A stretch of 36,488 nucleotides of DNA from Papillibacter sp. (lineage in GTDB: Bacteria; Bacillota; Clostridia; Oscillospirales; Oscillospiraceae), in assembly GCA_012838125.1 (NCBI GenBank), contig DUPW01000070.1:1-36488 (forward strand), given 5' to 3'. Under the pieces are notes generated by a model, which saw only the letters and a program-made list of their open reading frames with translations, made no database searches and had not been told where the DNA came from. The first letter of the stretch is position 1; every line of letters starts with the position of its first letter. Shown in pieces: positions 1 through 7,225 of this stretch. Both the position numbers and the translations under genes were made by a program.

Positions 1-555
1 CAGGTGTGGCCGGTGGAGACGGAGGAACAGGCGCGGGAGATTATCGACCGTGAGAAGGCGAAGTACCACGACGCGCGCCACAACTGCTGGTGCTACATCC
101 TGCGGGGCGGCGTGGTGCGCTATTCCGACGACGGGGAGCCTCAGGGGACGGCGGGGCAGCCTATGCTGGAAGTTTTCCGGCGGGGCGGTGTGGAAAACGT
201 CGTCTGCGTCGTCACGCGCTATTTCGGCGGCATTTTATTGGGGACGGGTGGGCTGGCGCGCGCCTATTCCGGGGCGGCGAAAATGGCCCTTGAGGCGGCG
301 GGGCTGGCGTCAATGCAGCGGCGGCTGCAGGCGGAGGTGTCCGTGTCCTACGCTCTGTACGAGCGGGTGAAGAAGGGGATTGAGCAGTCCGGCGGCGTGG
401 TGACGGATACGCAGTTTGGCGCGGACGTCTCGCTTTCTTTCCTCTGCCCGCAGGAGGCCGTTGAGCGCATCCGGTCGTTTGTAACGGAAGTGACGGCCGG
501 CTCGGCGGAAATCATTGAGCAAGGCGAGGTTTACGTCCCTGTTCCGGTGGAGTGA
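1..555 (+). CDS. yigZ: YigZ/IMPACT family protein, 5'-truncated by the window edge
   Basis: The reading frame is open from base 1 (Q-V-W-P-V-E-T...), so the GTG at position 4 offered by the ORF track is probably internal. The family usually begins about 25-30 residues earlier with a lysine-rich segment ending in SRFIA. The visible 184 codons include the family hallmarks KYHDARHNCW, DDGEPQGTAGQPML and VVTRYFGGILLGTGGL, followed by the C-terminal ferredoxin-like domain. IMPACT/YigZ proteins are linked to translation control in eukaryotes, but the bacterial role is poorly defined. The stop lies about 60 bp upstream of the tRNA-Pro promoter, and no terminator is obvious between them. The family assignment is firm; the function is not. 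Confidence 0.9.
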   Translation, partial: QVWPVETEEQAREIIDREKAKYHDARHNCWCYILRGGVVRYSDDGEPQGTAGQPMLEVFRRGGVENVVCVVTRYFGGILLGTGGLARAYSGAAKMALEAAGLASMQRRLQAEVSVSYALYERVKKGIEQSGGVVTDTQFGADVSLSFLCPQEAVERIRSFVTEVTAGSAEIIEQGEVYVPVPVE

Positions 556-618
556 AGGTAGTGGTGCCTTTGTGCGAAAAATGAGCCGGTAAAATCTATT
601 ACTTTGTGAAATATGGGC

Positions 619-647
619 TTGCATTTGAGCGTAAATTGTGGTACTAT
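619..647 (+). promoter_or_regulatory. Sigma-70-type promoter for tRNA-Pro
   Basis: TTGCAT and TACTAT are separated by exactly 17 bp. The TACTAT box ends about 32 bp before the mature tRNA 5' end. Assigned by consensus and position only. Confidence 0.6.
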
Positions 648-649
648 CA

Positions 650-671
650 TTGAGCGCCTGACGGCGCTCAA
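650..671 (+). promoter_or_regulatory. Perfect hairpin in the tRNA-Pro 5' leader
   Basis: TTGAGCGCC, a TGAC loop and GGCGCTCAA form a 9-bp perfect stem between the promoter and the mature tRNA end. No T-tract follows, so it is not an intrinsic terminator. It could be a processing or protective element of the precursor tRNA. Confidence 0.45.
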
Positions 672-679
672 GTTCATAT

Positions 680-755
680 CCGGGTGTGGCGCAGTTGGTA
701 GCGCGCATGACTGGGGGTCATGAGGCCGCAGGTTCAAGTCCTGTCACTCGGACCA
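680..755 (+). tRNA. tRNA-Pro(GGG)
   Basis: A 76-nt cloverleaf can be drawn. The acceptor CCGGGTG pairs with CACTCGG with one G-U, the D stem is GCGC/GCGC, and the anticodon stem is CATGA/TCATG with loop CTGGGGG. The T arm carries GGTTCAAGTC. Discriminator A and an encoded CCA follow. The anticodon at 713-715 reads GGG, which decodes proline CCC/CCU. Confidence 0.95.
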
Positions 756-763
756 GATGAAAG

Positions 764-810
764 TGCCTGAAATCCTTGATAATACAGGGGTTTCGGGCAT
801 TTTTTGTTTT
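764..810 (+). terminator. Intrinsic terminator of tRNA-Pro
   Basis: TGCCTGAAA pairs with TTTCGGGCA around an inner loop and is followed by TTTTTTGTTTT. It lies 8 nt after the CCA end. A related AAAGTGCCT motif also starts the hairpin behind tRNA-Ser at 29059. Confidence 0.8.
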
Positions 811-934
811 CCTTTCACTTCAAAGGAGAGACGGAATTTTCGGTTCTTTAGGGGCTTTATGTTGTTAAAACTTTGTCTTCTGAAGTTCGGCGGAATGTTT
901 TTTGTTTTATAGCTGAGAAGCGGCGAACTATTTG
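811..934. other. Intergenic stretch with nothing recognisable
   Basis: AT-rich sequence between two convergent terminators. Open frames on either strand are short and unconvincing, and no clear promoter or repeat was seen. Confidence 0.5.
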
Positions 935-967
935 AAAACAAAAATCCGGCTCCCGTCAGGGAGCCGG
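935..967 (-). terminator. Intrinsic terminator (leftward) below the SPL/Cys-rich genes
   Basis: On the minus strand CCGGCTCCC, TGAC and GGGAGCCGG form a 9-bp perfect stem followed by ATTTTTGTTTTC. It would end transcripts coming from the SPL homologue and the cysteine-rich gene. Confidence 0.8.
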
Positions 968-994
968 AAACAATGAGGCGGCAAAGCTGTGTAA

Positions 995-1017
995 GCAGGC
1001 CTTCTGAACAGGCCTGC
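995..1017. repeat. Hairpin between the Cys-rich gene and the terminator
   Basis: GCAGGCCT and AGGCCTGC form an 8-bp perfect inverted repeat around a 7-nt loop. It falls in the 3' region of the leftward transcript, and no run of T follows on that strand. Role unknown; possibly mRNA stabilisation. Confidence 0.4.
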
Positions 1018-1053
1018 GCTTTATTTATAACCGGCAGCGCTGACGCTGGTCAG

Positions 1054-1209
1054 CTAAAAACAGCAGCGCTTGCGCGGGAAGCAAACAGGTTCGAAGCACT
1101 TAAATCTATATCCCGTCCGCTCGCACCAGTTGCACCTAATCTTTTGGCACCGGCAGTCGAAATCAAAATGTTTCTTCGGCGGGGGGCAGCATTTCTTTTT
1201 GCAGCACAT
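1054..1209 (-). CDS. 51-residue cysteine-rich peptide, unrecognised
   Basis: Too short for the ORF track. The minus strand from ATG at 1209 encodes 51 residues with 12 cysteines, beginning MCCKKKCCPPPKK and ending PRKRCCF. Cysteines sit at 2, 3, 7, 8, 19, 21, 26, 29, 38, 43, 49 and 50, and most other residues are Lys/Arg or aromatic. A Shine-Dalgarno AGGTGAG lies 5-7 nt before the ATG. The gene starts 94 bp after the SPL stop on the same strand and before a shared terminator, so the two may be cotranscribed. No signal peptide is seen. It could bind metal or an Fe-S cluster, or be a peptide substrate, but nothing here decides between these. The family was not recognised. Confidence 0.6.
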   Translation of the reverse strand: MCCKKKCCPPPKKHFDFDCRCQKIRCNWCERTGYRFKCFEPVCFPRKRCCF

Positions 1210-1303
1210 TGGCCTCACCTCACTTCATGTTATGAGGCAGGGGGCGGACGTGTGCCCGTTTCGCCTGAGAAAACGCTCAAACCGCCAATAGGCGCTGGGA
1301 TGC

Positions 1304-2305
1304 CTACACGCAGTAGAGGATGGGCATGTCAGGAAGCCTTTGGGCGAGCTTTTCCCGCAGGAACGCCTCCGCCTGCGCCCGCTCCTCGTTTTTGTACCAG
1401 TACTTGCCCCGCCCGCGCCCCGTCATTGTCTCCCGGTCGAGAAGCGGCGCAGCGTTCGGAAACGCCTCCGTGTTGATGGCGTTGTGGATGTAGCTGTAGG
1501 TCATAAGGATTATCTCGATAAAGGCGCTTTGCCGCACCTTTTCACTCAGCCCCACGCTTAAAATATCAATCAGCTCCCCGTAGAGCCTCTGCCAGTCGGG
1601 CAGCAGGATAACAGGCGCGATGAGAAGCCCCACGGGATAGCCCGCCTCCGCCATGGCGTTGAGCGCCTGAATCCGGCCCGTGAGGGGCGATGTGCCGATT
1701 TCGATACGGCGGATAATGTCCTCGGGGTTGACGCTCATGCGGAAGATAGTAGAGCCCCTGTGGTCGAGAGAAAGGAGGGGCTCTACGGCGTCAAACTTCG
1801 TGGGGAAGGTGAGCCTGCCGCGCCCTTCCCGGGCGAAACGCTCGATGGTGTAAGTGAGGTTGTCCGTTACGGCGTTTTCGAGAATGAGGTCGCTGTTGCT
1901 GCCGATTTCAAAGGTCTCAGCCGTCGGCGCCTCATGAGACTTGCGGATAATTTTGTTTAGCATCTGCTCGCGGTTGACAAACAGGCGCAGATACGCACAT
2001 TTATTGTAGTTGCACACGAGGTAGCAGTACAGGCACATAGCCCGGCAGCCCGATGAGGTGTAAGGGACGAGCCAGTTGGAGACTTTGTGGTTCGGCACGT
2101 ACTTATGGGTTTTCCGCACGCCCACTATTAGATGGCTTTTTAACTTGGGAAAATCTTTGTTCTCCGACGATGTAAACTCCTCAATCCTGTTGTGGTTTTC
2201 AATCTCAAACCATGGCAGGTGCGCATATTTTTCGCGCAGAGTTTTCCCGAGGGGGTATTGGAGTGCCGCCGGCTCATAGTAGACTGCGTCAAAGTGGACG
2301 TTCAT
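1304..2305 (-). CDS. splB: Spore photoproduct lyase family radical SAM protein
   Basis: SPL repairs the UV thymine dimer (spore photoproduct) of spore DNA, using a [4Fe-4S] cluster and S-adenosylmethionine. The 333-residue protein has the SPL cluster motif C87-x3-C91-x2-C94 (GCRAMCLYC), the conserved upstream VGVRKTHKYVP block, FPTKFDAVEPLL and GTSPLTGRI. The ORF track start at 2488 is too early: ATG at 2305 is preceded by GGGAGG at 8 nt and matches the usual SPL start (YYEPAALQYPLG). Compared with the Bacillus sequence recalled from memory, FEASCTSD is replaced here by FEIGSNSD, so Ser136 stands where Cys141 donates the hydrogen atom. Two extra cysteines (C98, C103) follow the cluster motif. 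It may use another donor or have a different substrate. It is followed by the Cys-rich peptide gene. Confidence 0.88.
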   Translation of the reverse strand: MNVHFDAVYYEPAALQYPLGKTLREKYAHLPWFEIENHNRIEEFTSSENKDFPKLKSHLIVGVRKTHKYVPNHKVSNWLVPYTSSGCRAMCLYCYLVCNYNKCAYLRLFVNREQMLNKIIRKSHEAPTAETFEIGSNSDLILENAVTDNLTYTIERFAREGRGRLTFPTKFDAVEPLLSLDHRGSTIFRMSVNPEDIIRRIEIGTSPLTGRIQALNAMAEAGYPVGLLIAPVILLPDWQRLYGELIDILSVGLSEKVRQSAFIEIILMTYSYIHNAINTEAFPNAAPLLDRETMTGRGRGKYWYKNEERAQAEAFLREKLAQRLPDMPILYCV

Positions 2306-2543
2306 CGTTTTCGCCTCCCGGCCTTTAGTTTGACCGAAAAGGCCGAAGAATTGCGGGAAAACAAGAAAAGACCCTCGTTTTGAGAGCATCTCGGGGGGTG
2401 TGGGATGAATGGTTATGGGCGGGCTTCTTTTTTGATTCAGGGAATACGTTATCAAAACAGACAAACTGGGAATTGACTTCTCAGCCAATTCCCCGTTTTT
2501 TATTGTGCCAGCGCGAAATCTGTCTTCAGCTTAACAAATTTTC
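2306..2543. other. Intergenic region between cbiZ and the SPL homologue
   Basis: Contains the hairpin at 2468-2493 and the SPL ribosome binding site. No convincing gene. The plus-strand ORF of the track over 2380-2721 overlaps the cbiZ 3' end and looks like a shadow. Confidence 0.5.
2468..2501. terminator. Intrinsic terminator-like hairpin after cbiZ
   Basis: GGGAATTG pairs with CAATTCCC (8 bp) around a 10-nt loop. The strong T-run (GTTTTTT) is on the plus strand. Leftward reading gives a weaker AGTTTGTCTGTTTT tail. It lies about 50 bp after the cbiZ stop and would separate the corrinoid operon from the SPL gene. Confidence 0.55.
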
Positions 2544-3563
2544 CTACTCAAGCAGGGAGACAAGGCCGGTTAGGAACATCTCCGTAAGCCTATCCTGCAG
2601 CGGTCTGTTTGACCCGTCATCATATTGCGCTACCATGCCGGCATCCCGCAGGAGGGACCTGCATGCCGTGACGACGTCCGCATCACTTAACAGCCCCCAG
2701 CTTCGCTCATCCAGAAGGTGAGCGTAAAGCGCCGCGCAGGTGACGAGTTTCGGCTCCCGAGCGAGTTTTTCAAGGCCCTCCGCCGAAGCGCCCCTTGCGA
2801 TAGCGGCGCCGCGGGTGACGCCAAAGCGGGATAGGCGCATGAAAACGTCGTATTGCCGGGCGGGGCAAAGGCCCGTTTCCTTGTAAAGCGCCTCTTTTAC
2901 GGCTTGTTGGACCACCCGCCCGATGAGCTCGCCCAGCTTCGCGTGTTTTCCTGCGAAGGTGAAGGTGCGGGGGGAGGAGCGGTCGCACACGACAATGATT
3001 CCGTCCGTTCCGGAGCCAGTGGCAAGGCCGCTGGAGTAAAGGCTCGGCACCACAAGTTCCTGCAGGGCGGCGGTTTTGGCTTCCGTCGCCGTGATGATGG
3101 CCCGGGCCATGGTCCACGCCGGGAGGTCTGCGCTGACGAAAAGCAGGATGTTTATCGTGCCGCCGGGAGGTTCGTGCCACGATGCCGGATCTCCCACGCG
3201 GCCGCCGTTTTCATCCACGCCTGCCGTCACAGCCGCCGTGACGGTGACGTCCTTATACGTCTCCTCCCACAGCGCAAGGTTACACATACTGGCCGCAGTG
3301 GTCAGCCCACAGACGCGGGCGGGGTCAAGCCCCAGTTCCCGGGCGATAACGGCCAAATGACCGGTGTACGTAGGGGCGCGAAGGGGGGTGTCTTTCCGGC
3401 CGTTTTCCTTGCAGTCGTGGTTAAAAACCGCCACAAGGTCCTCCCGCTCACCGCCGCCGAGGGCCGCAGTGGAAAGCACGCGGCGCTCTCCCGCAAAACG
3501 GGCAATGACGGCCTTTTCCGTGCGTTCTATGGTATCGCCGTTTGCAAAACGGTGAAGTATCAT
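2544..3563 (-). CDS. cbiZ: Adenosylcobinamide amidohydrolase CbiZ
   Basis: CbiZ cleaves the aminopropanol arm of adenosylcobinamide to give adenosylcobyric acid, letting cells re-use foreign corrinoids. The 339-residue product carries the family's central blocks (VCGLTTAASMCNLAL, VTAAVTAGVDENGGRVGDP, GTINILLFV, TEAKTAALQEL, ATGSGTDGIIVV). The track's start at 3611 is too early: ATG at 3563 has AAGGAGGG at 7-9 nt and overlaps the stop of the ATPase gene as ATGA, so translation is likely coupled. It sits last in a corrinoid transport operon, which fits a salvage role and argues that the ABC importer carries corrinoids rather than siderophores. The C-terminal ~110 residues appear to extend past the core domain and their role is unclear. 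Confidence 0.88.
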   Translation of the reverse strand: MILHRFANGDTIERTEKAVIARFAGERRVLSTAALGGGEREDLVAVFNHDCKENGRKDTPLRAPTYTGHLAVIARELGLDPARVCGLTTAASMCNLALWEETYKDVTVTAAVTAGVDENGGRVGDPASWHEPPGGTINILLFVSADLPAWTMARAIITATEAKTAALQELVVPSLYSSGLATGSGTDGIIVVCDRSSPRTFTFAGKHAKLGELIGRVVQQAVKEALYKETGLCPARQYDVFMRLSRFGVTRGAAIARGASAEGLEKLAREPKLVTCAALYAHLLDERSWGLLSDADVVTACRSLLRDAGMVAQYDDGSNRPLQDRLTEMFLTGLVSLLE

Positions 3564-4333
3564 GTCCCGCCGCCCTCCTTTTGCCACTGGGAGAGCAAAT
3601 CCACCATCCACTGGCGCACATCCATGCTGTAGACGGGGTCAATGTGCTCCGAGTCGATGACGTCATTGACCGGACCGTGCCCCACGAGCTTGCCTTTGTG
3701 CATGAGAAGCGCCGTTGTGCCGTATTTGCGGGCAAGGCTGAGGTCATGGACCACGGAGACGACGGCCCGCTCCGTCTCCTGCACCCACTGGGAAATAAGC
3801 TCGAAAATCTGCCGCTGGTAGACGAGGTCTAAGTGATTTGTGGGCTCGTCCAGAATGAGCAGGGGCGGGTCCTGGGCCAGCACTTGCGCAAGGAAGGCGC
3901 GCTGCAGCTCGCCCCCTGAGAGGGTGAGCACCGACTGGTTGCGCAGGGCTTCAAGGCCCGTCATTCGCAGGGCTTTTTCGATTATCGCTTCCGATACCTC
4001 CTCATTTCGGCTGAAGAAGCCGCCGGAGAAGGAATAGCGCCCGAGGCGCACCACTTCCTCCACGGTAAAGCTGTACCCCACGGCGTGCTTTTGCGTGAGC
4101 ACGCCGAAGCACTTGGCCACGTCTTTTGATTTTAAGCTGCGGATATCCCGCCCGTTAAAGGCCACAGTGCCGGTATAGGGTACGGCCTGGGAGATGGCGG
4201 AGATAATACTGCTTTTTCCGGCACCGTTGGGGCCGACTATCATCAGCCACTCCCCGGGCGAAACAGTAAAGGAGACATTGTCAACAACCGTATAATCGCC
4301 GAAGCGGACGGTCAAGTTTGTCACATTAAGCAT
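3560..4333 (-). CDS. btuD: Corrinoid ABC importer ATPase (BtuD/FepC type)
   Basis: Hydrolyses ATP to drive the BtuC-type permease. The 257-residue protein shows Walker A GPNGAGKSS, Q-loop LTQK, signature LSGGE, Walker B LLILDEP with the catalytic Glu, the NHLD D-loop and the switch histidine in VVHDLSL. The track's 342-residue version adds 85 unrelated N-terminal residues read in the wrong frame of the upstream permease gene. The supported start is ATG at 4333, two bases after the permease stop. The start of cbiZ overlaps its stop. Substrate specificity is inferred from cbiZ, since the ATPase alone does not distinguish heme, siderophore and cobalamin. Confidence 0.9.
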   Translation of the reverse strand: MLNVTNLTVRFGDYTVVDNVSFTVSPGEWLMIVGPNGAGKSSIISAISQAVPYTGTVAFNGRDIRSLKSKDVAKCFGVLTQKHAVGYSFTVEEVVRLGRYSFSGGFFSRNEEVSEAIIEKALRMTGLEALRNQSVLTLSGGELQRAFLAQVLAQDPPLLILDEPTNHLDLVYQRQIFELISQWVQETERAVVSVVHDLSLARKYGTTALLMHKGKLVGHGPVNDVIDSEHIDPVYSMDVRQWMVDLLSQWQKEGGGT

Positions 4334-4335
4334 CC

Positions 4336-5379
4336 TTACCGCCCCTTTCTCGTCTGGTAGAAAATCAGCACGAACGCAAAGGCGCCCACAAAGGAGGTCA
4401 CCACGCCGATGGGCAGCTCCCGTGGGCTGAGCACCGTCCGCGCCGCAAGGTCGGCCAGCATCAAAAACACCGCACCGGAAAAGGTCACGGCGGGGAGTAG
4501 GCGGCGGTGGTTCGGGCCCACAATCATACGTGTCATGTGGGGAATCACAAGGCCCACGAACCCGATGGAGCCGCCGATGGACACGCACACGCCCACAAGG
4601 GCGGAAACGGCGATAAGCACCGCGTATTTCACCCGCCCCACATTTACGCCCACGTTACGGGCATTTTCCTCCCCGATGGCAAAGGCGTTTAACTCCCTGG
4701 CGTAGTAGAAAATCACCGCGCCGAACAGGACAAGGGAGCCGGCGAGAACCACCACGTCTCTGTATTTTGCGCCGGAGAGGGAGCCCATCATCCAGAAAAT
4801 GATGGAGTTGACCTTATCGCCGGCAAAGGTGACGATGAGACTCGTTATGGAACTGGCGAACATCGTGAAGATGAGGCCGATGAGGATAATCGTATTTGTG
4901 GAGAGGGAGTAGTCGAGCCGGTAGGAGAGGGTGAGGATTAAAACAAGGGAGATAAAGGCGAAAACCATGGCGCTGACCATCGTGCCCGCTTGAAAGAAGC
5001 CGGGGATGGAAAATCCGAAGGCGATGGAGAGGGCCGCACCCACAGCGGCGCCGGAGGAGACGCCGAGGTTCGACGCGTCCGCCAGTGGATTGCGCAAAAG
5101 GCCCTGCACTGCGGCCCCGCAGAGGGAGAGGGAGGCGCCCGTGAGGGCCACCGCCAGCACCCGGGGCAGCCGCACGGCGAGAATCACCGACGCGTGCATC
5201 GTCTCCGGCGGCGCCGAGCCGGTAAAGGCCCCTGTGACGGCCCCGAAAATGGCGGAGACCGTCTCGGAAATAGGGACAGAGACGCTGCCCAGACAGACGC
5301 ACACAATCGCCGTCACAACGGTGACGGCGGCAAAGACGGCGTACTCAATGAGTCTGAATCGCTCGGCTCGTTTTTTCAT
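4336..5379 (-). CDS. btuC: Corrinoid ABC importer permease (FecCD/BtuC family)
   Basis: Membrane subunit of a type II ABC importer, 347 residues with about ten hydrophobic segments. Family blocks include LAVRLPRVLAVALTGASLSL, GAAVQGLLRNPLADASNLGVSSGAAVGAAL, SIGGSIGFVGLVIPHMTR (coupling-helix region) and RELPIGVVTSFVGAFAF. The track begins at a GTG at 5388. The ATG at 5379 is preferred because GAGGTG lies 6-7 nt upstream of it and would overlap the GTG start. It follows the binding protein gene by 72 bp, in which a GC-rich hairpin sits, and ends two bases before the ATPase start. Expected to form a dimer with the BtuD homologue and dock the BtuF lipoprotein. Confidence 0.92.
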   Translation of the reverse strand: MKKRAERFRLIEYAVFAAVTVVTAIVCVCLGSVSVPISETVSAIFGAVTGAFTGSAPPETMHASVILAVRLPRVLAVALTGASLSLCGAAVQGLLRNPLADASNLGVSSGAAVGAALSIAFGFSIPGFFQAGTMVSAMVFAFISLVLILTLSYRLDYSLSTNTIILIGLIFTMFASSITSLIVTFAGDKVNSIIFWMMGSLSGAKYRDVVVLAGSLVLFGAVIFYYARELNAFAIGEENARNVGVNVGRVKYAVLIAVSALVGVCVSIGGSIGFVGLVIPHMTRMIVGPNHRRLLPAVTFSGAVFLMLADLAARTVLSPRELPIGVVTSFVGAFAFVLIFYQTRKGR

Positions 5380-5405
5380 GGGACGCACCTCAACGTTTTA
5401 TTAAG

Positions 5406-5437
5406 AAAAGTGCGCGGGGCGGCCAAGGCCGCCCCGC
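5406..5437 (-). terminator. GC-rich hairpin between btuF and btuC
   Basis: GCGGGGCGGCC, a 2-nt loop and GGCCGCCCCGC form an 11-bp perfect stem, followed leftward by GCACTTTTCTT. The tail is a modest T-tract, so partial termination is likely. That would give more binding protein than permease, a common arrangement in importer operons. Confidence 0.6.
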
Positions 5438-5451
5438 AGAAACGGCACGGG

Positions 5452-6405
5452 TTAGGCTGCGCCGCCATACAGAAGCTCGAAAAGCTGCTCCGCCGCGTCC
5501 ACAAGGCGGGGACCGGGGCGGGTGATTTCGTCGTTATCGGCGTTGAGGACGTTGCCCTCTACGATGGCGGTGATGCCGCCCCAGCCGGCGCGGCCTTTGA
5601 TTTCCTCAACGGGGTCGGGGGAGCCTTCGTAGGACATCGTCGTGGTGACGATGAAGTCCGGATTGCGCTGGATGACCTGCTCTTCGCTCACTTCGGCCCA
5701 GAGGGAAAGGTCTGCAAAGATGTTCTCGACGCCCAGAAGTTCGCCCATCTCGTGCATAAAGGTGCCGGTGCCGGCCGTCCACAGGCCGTACTGCAGCGGG
5801 GAGACTTCAAAGTAGATGGTGGGTGTCTTCTCCAGCTGGGGAACCTTTGCAGAAAGGGCGGCGAATGCGTCTTTCATAGAGGTGATGAGTGCGTCGGCTT
5901 CGGCGGTCTTATCAACAACCTCGCCGAGGAGGGCAATAGCGTCGTAAACGCCCTCCAGATGGGGGGCTTCCGTCACAATCACGGCAAGGCCTGCATTTTC
6001 AAGGGACTCTATATGCTCGTTTGTCTGCGCCATGGTGCTCATGACGACAACGTCTGGATTTAAGGCAATAATCTGCTCGATGTTCGTATCGTATCCGGAT
6101 GCCACGGACGGGACAGCCAGCACGTCCTCAGGATAGTCACAGTATTCGCCCCGGCCAACGATTCTGTCCCCGACGCCGAGGGCATAGAGGATTTCGCAGT
6201 CGCCGGCGGTGAGGGCGACGATGCGCTCGGCCGGCTTCTCAAGGGTCACCTCGCGGCCCTTCATGTCCGTGACGGTCAGCCCGTCCGGCGATGAAGTGGG
6301 CGCGGGAGACGAGGTGGGCGTGGGAGACGGCGGACCGTCATTTTTGCAGGCCGCAAAAGATGCAATCGCGAGTACGGCTAACAGTAGTGCGCAGAGTTTT
6401 TTCAT
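5452..6405 (-). CDS. btuF: Corrinoid-binding lipoprotein (BtuF-like)
   Basis: 317-residue solute-binding protein. The N-terminus MKKLCALLLAVLAIASFAAC is a lipoprotein signal peptide with the lipobox before Cys20. A Ser/Thr/Pro-rich linker (residues 24-41) follows, then a periplasmic-binding-protein domain: TVTDMKGREVTLEKPAERIVAL, CDYPEDVL, NPDVVVMS and RPGPRLVDAAEQL. This is the class III binding fold used for cobalamin, heme and siderophores. It is first in the btuF-btuC-btuD-cbiZ operon, so a corrinoid ligand is inferred from the amidohydrolase. The promoter lies at 6478-6507. I looked for a cobalamin riboswitch in its leader and did not find the conserved boxes. Confidence 0.9.
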   Translation of the reverse strand: MKKLCALLLAVLAIASFAACKNDGPPSPTPTSSPAPTSSPDGLTVTDMKGREVTLEKPAERIVALTAGDCEILYALGVGDRIVGRGEYCDYPEDVLAVPSVASGYDTNIEQIIALNPDVVVMSTMAQTNEHIESLENAGLAVIVTEAPHLEGVYDAIALLGEVVDKTAEADALITSMKDAFAALSAKVPQLEKTPTIYFEVSPLQYGLWTAGTGTFMHEMGELLGVENIFADLSLWAEVSEEQVIQRNPDFIVTTTMSYEGSPDPVEEIKGRAGWGGITAIVEGNVLNADNDEITRPGPRLVDAAEQLFELLYGGAA

Positions 6406-6477
6406 GCTTAGACTCCTTTTCCTTTGGAGAGAATCTGGCTCTCCGGCGTATTTCGCAGAGTGCGGCTATCTTTTGGC

Positions 6478-6507
6478 ATTTTACCATAGCGCGGGGGAAG
6501 GGGTCAA
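6478..6507 (-). promoter_or_regulatory. Promoter of the corrinoid operon
   Basis: On the minus strand TTGACC and TAAAAT are separated by 18 bp, giving a leader of about 65 nt. The leader contains the short hairpin GGAGAG/CTCTCC just ahead of the AAGGAAAAGGAG ribosome binding site. Confidence 0.6.
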
Positions 6508-6660
6508 CTGAAGGGGATGGGGGAAGGGGGCCGAAAAAGGTCAAAATTCCGCTGGAAATTTGTGATAAACTGTGGTAAACTGAAGCAAAACAAGTGAGTG
6601 GGCAAGGTGGGAATATTGGAAAAAGACTCGGCGAGTGTGTCATTGAGGTGGAGGATTTTC

Positions 6661-6966
6661 ATGGACGACGAGAAGATTATCGGAAAGACCACGCCCGAAT
6701 GGATGCCGGTGAATATCGTAGAGGAAATCGTCATTGAGAAGGTCAAGAAAGCCGCCGCGGAGCTGGGCGGGTGCGGGTGCGATATCTGCGTGTCGGATGC
6801 CGCGGCCCTTGCCCTCAACGAGGTTTCTCCGCGGTACGTGACGACGCGAAAGGGCGCTCTGCTGCAAAGCATCGACTCCGCCAGTTACGAAAGCTTAACA
6901 GAAATCCTCGTTTCTGTGACGAAAGCCGTTATGAAGGTTATGGAAAACCCCCGGCACAAAACGTGA
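6661..6966 (+). CDS. Late competence protein ComFB-like
   Basis: 101 residues. The body matches the ComFB family: PVNIVEEIVIEKVKK, a Cys-rich centre GGCGCDICVSD, then ALALNEVSPRYVTTRKG. In B. subtilis comFB lies in the comF operon but its molecular role is not established. The cysteines suggest metal binding. The track start at 6598 is rejected: ATG at 6661 has GGAGG 6 nt upstream and gives the usual family length. Stand-alone gene flanked by its own terminator. Whether it acts in DNA uptake here is unknown, though ComEA is also present at 18.7 kb. Confidence 0.85.
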   Translation: MDDEKIIGKTTPEWMPVNIVEEIVIEKVKKAAAELGGCGCDICVSDAAALALNEVSPRYVTTRKGALLQSIDSASYESLTEILVSVTKAVMKVMENPRHKT

Positions 6967-6985
6967 GAAAAATGAGAACAATCAA

Positions 6986-7024
6986 GGCGCCGCCGAACGA
7001 CTTATCGGCGGCGCCATTTTATTT
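6986..7024 (+). terminator. Intrinsic terminator of the comFB-like gene
   Basis: GGCGCCGCCGA pairs with TCGGCGGCGCC (11 bp, 8-nt loop), followed by ATTTTATTTT. Confidence 0.88.
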
Positions 7025-7088
7025 TATGTGCAAAAGCGACAAAACAATTTCGCCTATTTTGCCTAAATCCAACTAAATTGCTCTTGTT

Positions 7089-7116
7089 TTGACAGGTTTC
7101 CTTTTGCTAAGATAAC
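7089..7116 (+). promoter_or_regulatory. Promoter upstream of hppA
   Basis: TTGACA, a 16-bp spacer and GATAAC. The transcript would have a leader of about 135 nt that includes a small CCGGC/GCCGG hairpin near 7167 followed by CCGCTTTATTTTT, possibly a weak attenuator. Confidence 0.55.
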
Positions 7117-7225
7117 AAAGCTATTCTCAAGGCATAAAGGCAGGCGATGAGTTGAGGGAGATGACAAACCGGCTTTAAGGCCGGCCGCTTTATTTTTAAA
7201 ACTACTTTTGGGAGATGAAAAAGCA

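Noticed and set aside
4990-6063. 357-residue plus-strand ORF
   Set aside because: It is antisense to the btuC and btuF genes, has a Gly/Arg/His-rich composition typical of GC-rich shadow frames, and lacks a ribosome binding site.
6406-6600. Cobalamin riboswitch upstream of btuF
   Set aside because: No B12 box or characteristic GCCACTG segment was found on the minus strand, and the leader predicted from the promoter is only about 65 nt.
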